Shown piece after piece: positions 8,917 through 18,933 of a stretch of 18,933 nucleotides of DNA. Source of the DNA: Hyphochytrium catenoides (lineage: Eukaryota > Sar > Hyphochytriomycetes > Hyphochytriales > Hyphochytriaceae); the NCBI GenBank assembly GCA_900088475.1, contig FLMG01003734.1, positions 1 through 18,933 on the forward strand, read 5' to 3'. Position 1 is the stretch's first letter, and every line of letters begins with the position of its first letter. The notes under the pieces are model-generated. The model was not told the origin of the DNA. It made no database searches and saw only the letters and a program-made list of their open reading frames with translations. Made by a program: the position numbers and the translations under genes.

Positions 8917-9586
8917 TGAAAGAACATGAGCGATTCCAAAAAGCTGCGTAAGTCCTATTGTTTGCTAATTACTCAAGCTCGCACTAGTGAGGGGACGTCG
9001 CCCTTAGGACAAGACTATCAGCTAGTTGAGCGAGACTGAGCCCAAGCTCAGCTTAAGCGGAGACAGCAAGCTACATAGACAAAGGTCCACACTAGGCCAA
9101 AGATATCAGAGGATCCTACAGCATAGAGGAGGAAGAGGCGACGCCTTGCGACGCTCCCAAGAGAGTAAGCATGGCGATAGAGGAGGAGAAAGAAGCAACG
9201 CCACAGTAGGAAGCCAGGAGGCAAAGCACCACTAGAAAGACAGGGAACATCGTAGCAGTTCTCTCCCGATGTAGCCGTTCAAGGGCTTTAGAATAGGCTC
9301 CCCACCGCCGTCAGAATATCTCAACACTCTGATAGCACCCACGGATGCCAGGAACGCACTTGTCGGAGATCACGAGGTAGAGCTGAAGAGGCTCAGGCGA
9401 GTTTATGACGTTGTCTTGGACGGCACTGTATTTAGTATTACTTCCTGGCGGATGGACCCGGCCCCTCGGTCGAGCCTCCTGGTGACAGTTCTGTTCGTAC
9501 GCTTAGCAGGAAATGGACACCATCAGCCTACTTTAGACCGTCAGGTGCTAGTGTTTCGAAGGAGCTGTTGTCAATTTCAAGCTTGA
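8916..9586 (+). CDS. probable three-exon gene or continuation exons, unknown function (132 aa model)
   Basis: The ATG at 8916-8918 overlaps the TAA (8914-8916) of the IQ/C2/PH gene. Exons: 8916-8947, 9110-9164 and 9275-9586. Intron 8948-9109 starts with a perfect GTAAGT; intron 9165-9274 runs from AGAGA/GTAAGC to CTCCCGATGTAG. Phases agree and the model is 132 codons plus TGA. The last exon is the best part: FKGFRIGSPPPSEYLNTLIA, then charged DHEVELKRLRRVYDVVLDG and hydrophobic SSLLVTVLFVRLAG, with strand-like alternation. I recognise no family. A eukaryotic gene starting inside the stop of its neighbour is unusual; these exons may instead be joined to the IQ/C2/PH gene by alternative splicing. 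The exact first exon is uncertain (a second ATG lies at 8926). Confidence 0.4.
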
Positions 9587-10248
9587 TAATCGATAATTTG
9601 GAACATTTGATGTTGCGCACATGCTCGGCCGCCTAGAGGCATATTGACCCTCTCAGCCTTACAAGAGAGAGAACGATGTGACGCAAATGGAGCCGTTGCA
9701 TCTTAAGATTTGACAGCTCTGGCTCAGCCTCAAGTACGGCAAAGCAAGCAGGAAGAAGGTAGGTAGGAGGAAGGGAGTAGGATTCAACCGATAATGGTCT
9801 CTCTCGGCTACCTCGCAGCTGCACCAAGGCAGACTCAATCTGCCTTCATAAGTCTTCTGCTGCCACGCTAGTTTTGTGAGTGTAAAGATGGCACCCTCCC
9901 TCCTCTCCCCTGCATAGCATCAAAGCTCTAACTCTAGCCTAGCTTCATCAACAATCACGGAGCAATCAGCAGAGAAGAAAGCGCGGTGACAATAAACGTT
10001 CTTCCTAGAAAACGCTTTGTCCTTTCTAGCCATTACTTGCATAGAGTGTTAGCGGCACCCGTCCGCCTTAAGCAGAGACCTAGGTCTTCTCCGCCTGCTC
10101 TTACTGGGTCGCAAGCGGCACAGAACCTTGACAGCAGACGTAGAAGGGCGAAGAGGAGAGATCGATAGATTGACCTCGAAGCGAGAGAGCATAAGTTAAC
10201 TGAGGGTCCAAAACGAGGTGAAGAGAGAGGAGTATAATACTCGTTTCT
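9587..10248 (-). other. unresolved region with candidate minus-strand exons
   Basis: A 37-codon frame at 10033-9920 begins MARKDKAFSRKNVYCHRAFF and ends ARLELEL. Farther along the minus strand, a segment IESALVQLR (about 9840-9812) can be joined in phase, by a donor CGAG/GTAGCC and an acceptor AGCCAG, to ELSNLKMQRLHLRHIVLSLV, ending at a TAG at 9633. The product would have a heptad-like Leu/Ile pattern. The two parts were not connected by a convincing junction. No domain is recognised. Confidence 0.2.
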
Positions 10249-10557
10249 TTAATTCTCACAGGCAGAAGTAAACTGGCTGTGATGTGGAGATCGAAGAGCT
10301 AGCGCAGGAGAAAGGGGCTTGGAGAGCGTTGTCTGTCCTTGGCTATCTTCCTTGTCAGTGATGATAGGTGCATTCCGCCCAATCCCGCTGCCCACCATCC
10401 CGCCACATCTCTTGCTGGAACTTCCCTTAGCCCTCTGATAACTGCGATCCCGTTTCCCACCAGTAGTGAGCTCTTCATTGCAGAGCAGCATGATGCGGGC
10501 ATTGGTCCTCACCTCCAACGATAGCAACGAGGAACAACATAAGAAGGAACAGCTTAT
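10249..10557 (-). CDS. candidate terminal exon of an unknown minus-strand gene
   Basis: An excellent acceptor (CTTTCTTTCTTTGTTCTCTCTCAG on the minus strand, ending at 10558) opens a 103-codon frame that stops at 10249. It includes VRTNARIMLLCNEELTTGG and a Ser/Thr-rich tail. A possible preceding exon (about 10770-10695, HDVRTRVVKVRLLLPPRLK, donor CAAG/GTGAAG) joins in phase 0. No family is recognised. The opposite strand is also open in places, so strand assignment is not certain. Confidence 0.25.
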   Translation of the reverse strand: MSCSFLCCSSLLSLEVRTNARIMLLCNEELTTGGKRDRSYQRAKGSSSKRCGGMVGSGIGRNAPIITDKEDSQGQTTLSKPLSPALALRSPHHSQFTSACEN

Positions 10558-10639
10558 CTGAGAGAGAACAAAGAAAGAAAGCTGGAGCGAAGAAGAAAGC
10601 CAGTTCATGCTGAGAGAGCAAGGATAGCCTCTTTGATAG

Positions 10640-11889
10640 GGAGCAGGAGCTGGTGAGGTTGGTTGTGCGATGCCTTCCGACTTTCAGCTTCACCTTGAGC
10701 CTGGGAGGCAACAGCAGGCGCACCTTCACGACTCTTGTACGTACGTCATGTTGAAGGATGTCCTGCGAAGTGTGCTAAAAGACCATAATGAGGCTTCTGT
10801 CCACACTCACCGCAACCTGCAGTTGGTCATTCGTGGAGACTCACATTCGCATGTAGAAGTGTCAGGAGTGCTACTGGGTGAGGCGAGGCAAGGCCGTAAG
10901 AGGATAAACCCATTGTCTAATGAGGTCGTGCAGGTTCCTTGCCTACAATCATCGACCGACGAAGGACCTTAGAATCATGCCGCTGTCGAAGTAAGCAAGA
11001 TTATTATCATACATCGTCCTGACTATAATCTCCCACCGCTTGCGAGGCAACTAGCTGTCGATGACGTATTATTGTAGGCTGTCCTTGCCGGGACGTTAGT
11101 GCTTGCTCCGTTGGATAAAGCAGAAAGAGAGCTCCTTACCTTTTATCCGTCTTCCCTTAAGATGCAGTTTATCGTCTCCCGGTTATCAGCTAGTTGTTGC
11201 CTCCTTCATCCTTAGTAGTGAACAACACCTGAAGGTCATGCCAGTATTCCCGCCGCAGGTACTACTAGGGTAGGGACTGCTGTTGCTGCTTCCTTTTGGA
11301 CGGCCTGATATACTGGTTTGGCAGGTGCTCACCGCAGTGTCACCATCATGCTTGTGCGTTGTCTCACTATGGAAAGGTGATAGAGATCGGGTCTATCTGC
11401 AGATCTGGGTACCCCTCTCACCATCTATCTTTGCCAGCTCCGTGTTCATTACTTATAAAGATGCTGCTTAAATATCTCTTCTCTAACTTAATCAGGTTGA
11501 AGCGAGATAGGGGCGTTTGACCCTGCTATGGGCTGTCATGGGATGAAGAAGAAGAGCCTCAGGCCGATCCAGCATTGGAAGACTTTCGTCAGATTGTCAC
11601 GACCGTTCTGGCCAGCTCTAGCATCCGATCCTTCGTCTCTTTCTTCTTCTGACCAATAACTACTGCACCAGGTGCTTGCCAACGACAGTGAATCCTCTCC
11701 CTTCTGGTGGGGCTTATGTCCCATCATTTTCCTGGGCGAGATCGGAGGTACTATGTAAGGGAGCGGGGGTGCAGAGATAGTTACACGGTCTCGCCCACTC
11801 CCTCAGGTCTCCTCCCTAACGGACTCCTCGAATGCCTTAGCTATCATGATCGCAAGAAGCACACTTTGAGCGCCTTTGAAGAGTCGTAA
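10640..11889 (+). other. candidate intron-rich plus-strand gene, exact structure unresolved
   Basis: Several plus-strand segments look like real exons. 10920-10990 (MRSCRFLAYNHRPTKDLRIM.., donor AA/GTAAGC) joins in phase to 11162-11258 (..SSPGYQLVVASFILSSEQHL, acceptor TCTTCCCTTAAG, donor CAG/GTACTA) and then to 11325-11471 (..RVYLQIWVPLSPSIFASS, acceptor TTTGGCAG). A separate acidic stretch DEEEEPQADPALEDFRQIV lies at about 11543-11600. An exon starting at about 11672 (VLANDSESSPFWWGLCPIIF) joins through a 59-base intron, G/GTACTA to CTCCCTCAG, to LLPNGLLECLSYHDRKKHTL, ending at TAA 11887-11889. I could not connect all parts into one chain and recognise no family. It may be one or two genes. 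Confidence 0.3.
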
Positions 11890-12112
11890 GGTCCGCATAG
11901 CGATGAGATGCACTCACGGTCTAGACAGGGCATTACAGAAGGCGTTTCACCTGGCCATCCGAAGTCCGCTGGAAGGAAAAAACGAACGTCGCTCTAGAGG
12001 GATAGGCTGTGCATAGGAGAAGATCAGCAGAAGTGGGCCCTCTCTATACACATAAATGCCAAGAGATATCCTTCTTGCATCTAATCATTAGCGATATCGC
12101 CTCGCATTCATA

Positions 12113-15100
12113 CTAGTGCTCACACAGAGAATACTCTCTCTCTAGCCCCTTGTTCTCACTCTGGATGATAAACTTTCTTTCCTTCATCAAAGCCCGCCGA
12201 TGATTGTGCGCGGCTTTTAGGCTTATCCCGGGAGGATGGGCAAACTCTGCGATACGAAGTAGGATCTCTGGAGGCAGCTCCAGCGGAGCGTCCTCCAGTA
12301 CCAGCTGTCTCTTGCCCTTACCAGTCCCATTGTGCGTTTTGATCGATCGAAGGCGCTGTCTTTGACTAAGCACGCTGTCGAGCAGTACCACCGTGGCCTC
12401 TCTAGTCCATTGCTGCTGAGGAATGTCTGCAGAAGAGATGATCTCGTGATCTGGAGAGACCAAAAAGAAGCAGACGATTCTCCTGCGGCCCATCTTCTGG
12501 TCAGACTCCTCCCCAGCGTTGCGTTCATTTTGCTTAGTCGAAGGATTCTCGGTGTTCTTAACTCCAAGCACCTTGTGCTGGGCATTGTTTGAGAAGGCGA
12601 GGAGTCTGCCCGGCGGTGTCCTGACAGTGCCAAGGGTGATATTCATCTCAAGTTCAGAATGGTCATGGCAAAAGCGATCGTCGTCATGCGAAGGATAGTC
12701 GTCATAGCCCCCATCGTCTCGTTCTCTTCTGAAGCCCAGGCCTTCGTCAGAGAGGCATTCAGAGGAGGATACGTAGTAGATCCCGCTGGCGACGATGTAC
12801 TCATGGGACATCCCTTCCACATGCCACGTCCCTTCGTAGCTTTCGCCAGGTCGCAGCACATAGTCAGCAGCCTTCACAATGACCTGCAACTTCCTATTGC
12901 GTAGATTGCACCTGACATCTGGTGGGTACCCCAGCTGAGACCCAACCTTGCCCAAGACCGTCTCAAACATGGGGACAAAGAGAGAAAAGAGCTTCTCAAG
13001 GGAGATCAGCAGCTCCGGAAATTTGTCTCCATTGAGATTGTTAACGTAGGAGAGGAAGCGAGCGGTCCCGTCAGCTTCTACAAAGACGTCAGCAGGCAGC
13101 CATTGGTACTTTGAAGATTCCCAGTTTCGATGTGAGAAATAACCGTATCCCCCTTGAGCCTGCTGCTGCTGTTGGAGCCTTTGCTTCTTCCTCTCAAATT
13201 CTTCAGGGTAAGTGGGTAAGCTGATGCCCTCTATGTAGGGATACAAAGAGGGGTGAATTAAGTCCAGGACTTTGCCGTTAGAACCTGGATGATAGTCGGG
13301 AGGCTCTGTGCTCGCCAGCCTGCTAAGAGAGGCAGAAATAATCTCAGACATAGCCTGAGGGACGCACTGATCCGCAGTGGCTACCCCTATCCTAGACTTA
13401 GAGGTAAAGTATCTCCGGGACTCATCGACATGTTTGAACTTCCTGAGGTCAAACATATCTTCTTGTACTTCTTCCTCTTCTTCTTCCTCTTGACTCTCAC
13501 TGCTCTGGTCTTCGTCTGCTGAACTATGTTCGCTGTTGTCGTCGTCATATTTGTCCTCGGTCCCAAGTTTAGGTCGGAAGAGAAGATCGGAGGCCCCTGC
13601 GGCAGAGAGCGCCCAGGAGTGAAAGTCAAAGGCAAAAGGCTCCACACCGCCATTGATAATGACCTTGGCCTTTCCATTCATTCCCACACCGAAATGTGCC
13701 CTTTCCAAACCTCTGATAGGACAGAAAAAGAGAGGGTTGGCTGCTTCCGCGAGCTCATCATCTTCGCTTTCACTCCTCAGGCCTATGACTCTCAGTAGAG
13801 CTCCATTCTTAGTGAACACCACGCATCCTCTGTCGATATCCACGCCAACTCCGATAACGTCGCCGACCTTCAAGCTTTCGTCATCAGAATGCTCCTCGAC
13901 AGGGTCAAACCGCTCACCGTTTAGCAAGAGTACGCCATCCCTGGTTTGCGTCGGTTCGTTAGCCACCAAAGTCAGAAGGAGAAGGGAACGAAATAGACAG
14001 GAGTGGACGGTGTTAGTCAGCAACCAGAGAAAGGAAAAAGCATGGATTGAGGTAAGGGAAGTGTTGTCGGGACAAATTGGCGCCAGGGAGAGAGAGAAGC
14101 GAAAGTGCAAAAAGGAAAAGAAGAAGGTTTGATTTGAGGATAAATCAGAGGCAAAGACCTGTTCAACCCAAGCGCGATGGAGGTTCTCTCCTCAAACTCC
14201 TCTCCTTCGCCATGATCTCCTATGTGGTGCTGCTCAGGATAGTCCAGCGTAGCGATGCCAATGGAAATACCAGCTTCAGTGGCTTCTTCTTCTTCCTTGT
14301 TTTCATCATTCTCTCCCTCTCCCTCCTCGTTCTCCTCGGCCTCCTCGCCTTCGTCCTCCTCCTCTTCCTCGCTCTCCTCTTCTCCACCCTCTTCTTCCTC
14401 GTCCTCCTCTTCTTCGCTCTCTTCTTCCTCCTCTTCACCTCCTTCCTTCTCTTCCTCCATTTCATCACCATCAACCTCAGCCGGTTCATCCTCCCCCTCT
14501 CCAACATCTTTAATCAACACCTCCAAATAAGCCAATCTGCGCCGCTGCTGCTCCCCAACTTCCCTTTCATGCCCTGATAGCAGCCAGTTTCTCATACCGC
14601 CCCTCTCAAGCACGTTCAGAACCTCATCATTCGCCTGTTGTCCAGTCACTTCCAGAAGTTGATTGCGGAACGTCATGCTGCGGTGAGTCTCGACGCCCTC
14701 CCAGGTCTCAGATTTAGAAGAGGAAGAGCCGGTGGCCTCCTGAGGCGTATTCTCTACCGTCTTTCGTACTCGGAAGCGAACCCATTGAGACCGCCTGACA
14801 ATGTGAATAATATCGGGGATGGGAAACTCCATCGCTTTAGTTACCTCTTCCACCACTTCGGTAAGTTGAATGGCAGCTACTTCGGCTCTCCAGTCTTGTC
14901 CCGTCTTTTGCTGAACAGCTCCACCAAGTTCCCGTTTTCCCTTTGCTGTACCGACGTAATCTGGAAGTGGATGACAGTTGTTAGATGCGTAGCCATCATA
15001 GAGCAAAGTACATTGCTCTCCGAGAAAGGGTCGACCACACTTACCAGCCGTCAGAGCACTCTGACCCTCAGAGGAGCCCTTGTCTCTTCTATTGGCACAT

Positions 15101-18100
15101 TGATTAACGTCCTTTGCTCCATTCCCGTGCTCACGAGCGGCACGTTGAAGCTGCGCAATAGCAGCCTTCACGATGGCTGGCCTGGCTCCCATAGCTGCAG
15201 CTCGCAAGCTGTACTCTAGCGCAATCTCGGAGTCCAACACCTTCATCTCCCAGTTTGTCTTCTTTCTGACAGCTAGCACGAGGTCTGCAAAGGAATTGAG
15301 ATCATCCCGAGACCATTCCCCAGCATTAGGGACCTTAGACAGATCCAGAGCCTTCCACTTCTCCTCCTCAGCAGTTGCCTCCTTTAGCAGCAAGAGTATC
15401 TCTCGTATGAGATCCGAGTCCTCGGAAGACTTTGGGACGAAAGAGTCATTCAAGACACGGATGGTCTCCAATTTGGGGTCAAGCATGGCTGCAATAGGAT
15501 CCTTAGAGAGCGGAGTGGTGCTCGAAGAGCTGGTAGCAGCCGCGTGAAGGAAGGAGACTATCTCCTTACTCAGCAAGGAAGAAGTGCTGGCCTCCAGCAG
15601 ACTAAGTACCGTCCTCACACACTGGTACCATCGCGTCATCCCTATAACTCGCTCGAACCTGGACACTCTTGACGAAGCGTGATGACCTCGCTCCATAGAC
15701 TTTGTCCGGGAGAACTTACTTAACACAGAGACTGGGTCCGTGCTGACGGTTTCTCCGCCCTCGTCTGCGAAGAGCTGACCCTGGAAAGACGCACCTTTCA
15801 CATCCGATAAGGGTTTAGGCAGAGCAGCAAAGACCAACATTCGGATGCACGCAATAATGTACGAGACCGCTATTTGGCTCTTCTGCCATGGAACCACATG
15901 GTCTCCTCGTAGACAAGCCTCTTGGTTGCCATTGCTCTCTGCTGGACCAGTCAATGGGTGCTTCTTATCTTCTCTAGGAGACGTAGGGCTGCCGAGTACC
16001 ACCAGGACCATTTCCAGTAGTTCCAGCGCCATTCTGTCATTAGTCAGAATCTGCCTAGGAAGAGGAGAAGGGGGAGATAAATCCTCTACTAGAGACTTCT
16101 CCAGCAGCATTTTGATGACTTTGGCAGCTGAAGCGTCACGTTCTTGCCGTATCAGTTGCCAAAGATTCTCTAAGAGTGGGGGGTAAAGATTCAGCTCCAT
16201 GCACAGATCAAGTGGCTTCAGAGGGCTGCTTCCAGAAGCCGCCTCCAATAATAACTTCACCACAGTTCCGCGAACTTGCGCCAATGGCAAACTACTAGGG
16301 AGATCAACATAACCAGCTTTAGACAAGTCGTCTCTGCTGCAGGAAAGTAGGTCAGCGAGGGCTAAGCTAACGTGGGAAGGCCGGTGGATGAGCTGAGTGG
16401 AGAGAGGCTGGGCTCCCTCTGCGGATGTCGGCAACAAGGGTGAGTAGCAAGATCTCTTCCACAGCCATAATATGGTCCTCCTCAGCGTGGGACCCAGAAC
16501 ATTGGCGGCCCAATCTTGGTGCTTTTTAGATGCAATATATACCAGCTTTAAGAGGTATTCCCCTCTATCCCTTTCCGACAGGTCATCTGTCATGTCAGCG
16601 TTTCTTGGGTCTGAAAGAAACGCTTCGATCACAAGGTCCTCATGCGCACGCCGGCACTTCTTCAGGAGCTCTTCAGCACTGACAAACAGCCTAGAATTCT
16701 CTTCTTCGTTGCCAAGCAGTAAGTCCACAATCTTCCTCAGTACCAGGACCACGCCATCCTTGATGTCATGGACCTGATGCCGTAGTCGCTGACCATGAGT
16801 AGGAGGATCGTCAGTCGTCTGGGTGGTTGGCCCCAGTGTGATTTTGCCCAGTACTTCGTGGAGGGTGGAGGTCAACAGAGCCAGACAATCCCCGGGGATA
16901 CCCTCCATGTGGAACAAGCGTAGGAAGTGCCGGAGATGGTTCATAGTCAGTGCTAGGTCCGGGAGATGACTTCGCCTACTAGCCTTGACACTGGTCAGAA
17001 AGAACTCTTTCCAGGAGGCCAAGTAAAAGTGCCAGGGCCGCTTTATCTCTCCACTGATATACGTCCCAAGGTAAGGCTGATCAAAAGACCTGTCGCGGCA
17101 TAGTTCTATTTCCTGCTCTACCAAAGCTATTGCCACCTCCACCGCCACCTGGGCCCAGCGCGTTGTCAAGAGGAAGATATTGTCCTGGGGAGATGCTAGA
17201 AGCTCCTGAAGGCGTAGGTCTGAGGCATGCAAGGCGGCCGCTATGGCGGTGGTTGAAGTGTGGTGAAGAAGGTAGACTGGAAGACGCAAGCCGTGGAGTG
17301 CCCTTCCCATCAGAACTAGGGCATCGTTGATGTCAGCTAGACGAGCGTGGAGCTGGGGACTCATTTTCTTTTCCCGTCTCTGAACTTTGGCCGTCGAGGC
17401 CGTCCTGGGTCGTTGGATCGCCACTTTCTCATCTGATGCTTTCACAAGTGCGCAGAATAACTCCGCCAACCCACAATCCAGAGTTGCGTGGAAGGAGTCC
17501 TTTCCCGATATTCTGAACGGCAGGTAATCGACAGCCAACCACTGCCAGAGAACTTGTTCACCCTCTTGACAGAACTGAAGCATCTCCTTGGTCGTGTGAC
17601 CTTCAGCGAGTGAGAGCCGAGCCTGAAGAAGCGTCTTAAGCGCGGGGAGTAGGTCTTCGGCGACTTCTTCGTCGCTGAGGAGCTGATAAACTTGATCTTT
17701 CAGTGAAGGAGGGCAATCGAGAAGGTACTTGCCGCACATGCCGAGAAGCGCAATACGCGCCGCCGTGAGCCGCTGAAGCGGGGCCATCACTTTGGCTTTA
17801 TCTGTTATGATGAGGAACAGGGCAGGCAAGAGCTGCTTAGCACAAGCTAGAAGAGCTTCGGTCACGATGGACTTTAATGGTTCCTTGGGCTCTTCTCCAA
17901 GGGCTGACACCGTTGGCTTGATATCTAGAGGGATAAGAGAGGTCCACTGCCGAAGAACCGCTTCCAGCTCTCTCTTCTTAGCTCGCTTGGCATTATCTTC
18001 CTTATTGTTTGCCACAATGAAGTTCAGACGTCCTTTCAAGAGTGAAGGGTTGGATAAATCGTCAAGGTTGAGCGTGATAAAGAACGCTTTGAGGTAGGCG

Positions 18101-18306
18101 AGCGATTGACCCAACGCGGATTTTGCCTCTTCAGCTTCGCCACTAACGCTCCTCTTTGAAGAGAGGGTGGCCAGAGCGTTGTAAGCTTCTGTGACTTGTA
18201 CCGCCATGGCGGTAAAAGAGGTCGGCTCCAACAAGCCATCTTGAGCTCTGGTCACTCTATTTGACCCCACTGCCCGTCCGGTGATACCTCCCGCAGAATC
18301 AGACAT
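12113..18306 (-). CDS. Very large helical - acidic - SPRY - DUF4246 fusion protein (about 1963 aa)
   Basis: Three minus-strand exons: 18306-15045, 14960-14159 and 13940-12113. Intron 15044-14961 is 84 bases, G/GTAAGT to CCACTTCCAG; intron 14158-13941 is AACAG/GTCTTT to CAAACCAG, joining AG+G to give LGLNRDGVLLLNGERF. ATG 18306 has an in-frame TAA at 18324-18322. Residues 1 to about 1090 are Leu/Ala-rich helices like a solenoid (no named family). Residues about 1241-1312 are mostly Glu. About 1310-1462 is a SPRY domain: SIGIATLDYP, then KVGDVIGVGVDIDRGCVVFT and VEPFAFDF. After a second Glu run (about 1506-1515), DUF4246 spans about 1563-1870: DYHPGSNGKVLDLIHPSLYP, YQWLPADVFVEADG, GTWHVEGMSHEYIVASGIYY, QHKV and RRRIVCFFLVSP. 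His1728, Glu1730, His1810 and an Arg near 1841 match a 2OG-Fe(II) oxygenase facial triad plus 2OG-binding Arg. The tail LELPPEILLRIAEFAHPPG resembles an F-box helix. SPRY suggests a protein-binding role. Catalytic activity is inference. Confidence 0.82.
14285..14500 (-). repeat. Glu-rich low-complexity coding tract
   Basis: GAG/GAA/GAT runs on the minus strand give a stretch of about 70 mostly acidic residues (EEEEEESEEEEDEEEEGG and similar) between the helical region and the SPRY domain. On the plus strand it appears as a CTC/TCC pyrimidine tract with meaningless Ser- and Leu-rich frames. Confidence 0.85.
14961..15044 (-). other. 84-base intron with no in-frame stop
   Basis: On the minus strand it begins GTAAGTGTGG, has a CTAAC branch-like site and ends CATCCACTTCCAG. 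It is 28 codons long and open in the host frame, so it can be mistaken for coding sequence. Removing it joins SALTA to DYVGTAKGKREL cleanly. The read-through peptide is Cys/Gly/Pro-rich, unlike its helical surroundings. Confidence 0.8.
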
Positions 18307-18933
18307 CCTACTTCTGCCACTTTAGATGAGAAGGACGCGCCAGGATCGCTTACTGTTCTACTGGAAGTCCTGCCTTCTCTGGGTGGTCTTGACGACCCCA
18401 GCAGCTGCACGACAATACCGATCTGAAAATGCTTTGACAGGAGACTGAAGAGGCCGTTGCTGCCCTCGCCATGGCGGCAATGAGCGCCCCTCTCGTCTTC
18501 ATCTCCGATTCAGCAGGCCCCTAACCGATAGCAACGGCACCCGTGTCCCAACTCGCTCCCGCTCGCAGATGCCTGAAGCCACGCAGTCGTCCAACCCCTC
18601 CGAAGTCAGCAAGTTCTGACTCTTTGTTGTGCCATTGAAAGTGACAAACACTCAGAAGCAAGGGACCTTCACTCCTCCGTCCAATTAAGGCGGAAGGGAT
18701 AATTGGACATCTAACAGCGGGAGCATTAACTATGGCCGGCAGTGTCCTCCCCAAATCGTATAAGAATGCCCACCCACCCTCGGCCGATTGTTAGATGAAG
18801 AAGGGGCCTTGGGAGGGGGGAGGCGACAAAAACTCTATACAAAGACTCTATAGTTAATGATCGCGAGGAGTCAAAGCTACCGTATCCCCCATTTCGACGT
18901 TTCCGGGTCTGGGGTATCACTTGCTCTTCCGCT
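18307..18933. other. upstream region of the large minus-strand gene
   Basis: No gene is supported here. It should hold the promoter and 5' UTR of the helical-SPRY-DUF4246 gene. An in-frame TAA at 18324-18322 argues against coding upstream of its ATG unless a further exon exists. Short open frames on both strands have no recognisable content. Confidence 0.5.

Noticed and set aside
14017-14158. C-terminal extension of the helical ORF ending FPFSGC, and the Leu-rich N-terminus of the downstream ORF
   Set aside because: Both are translations of the 218-base intron that splits the SPRY domain.
14077-14577. Ser- and Leu/Phe-rich plus-strand frames
   Set aside because: They are shadows of the Glu-rich tract of the large minus-strand gene.
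1-18933. Operon, phage, insertion sequence, CRISPR or tRNA signals
   Set aside because: Scanned on both strands. Introns and domain content show a eukaryotic locus and no such element was seen.

Overview
The window is nuclear DNA from an intron-bearing eukaryote. Every recognisable gene is broken by, or sits beside, GT..AG introns of about 58 to 220 bases. Several proteins carry mitochondrial-type leaders, and the domains (SPRY, IQ, C2, PH, DUF4246, LEA_4) are eukaryotic. A CMP-KDO synthetase (kdsB) with two introns points to a lineage that makes KDO, such as green algae or plants; another alga is possible. I cannot fix the taxon from sequence alone. Gene calls were made by joining open frames at splice sites whose phase agrees; no transcripts were available.

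Layout. 1-887 (minus): 5' part of an HD-domain oxygenase-like gene (PhnZ/TmpB relatives) with a mitochondrial-type leader; it runs off the left edge. 1913-3634 (minus): three-exon gene for a predicted mitochondrial, single-TM, LEA_4-repeat protein. 3635-5562: gene-poor spacer with a long GA-rich tract, upstream of both the LEA gene and kdsB. 5563-6540 (plus): three-exon kdsB, complete. 6541-7782: unresolved, with candidate short exons on both strands. 7783-8916 (plus): single-exon IQ + C2-like + PH protein. 8916-9586 (plus): probable three-exon gene or exon chain of unknown function whose ATG overlaps the preceding stop. 9587-12112: unresolved, intron-rich, with several coding-looking exons. 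12113-18306 (minus): one very large gene, about 1963 residues after removing two introns, with a helical N-terminal region, a Glu-rich linker, a SPRY domain split by an intron, and a C-terminal DUF4246 (2OG-Fe(II)-oxygenase-like) domain. 18307-18933: its upstream region.

There is no sign of an operon, mobile element, CRISPR array or RNA gene. The genes do not form one obvious pathway. Two neighbours (HD oxygenase and LEA protein) are both predicted to be mitochondrial. The most unusual item is the helical-SPRY-DUF4246 fusion, followed by the mitochondrial membrane-anchored LEA protein and the possible second reading frame starting inside the stop codon of the IQ/C2/PH gene.
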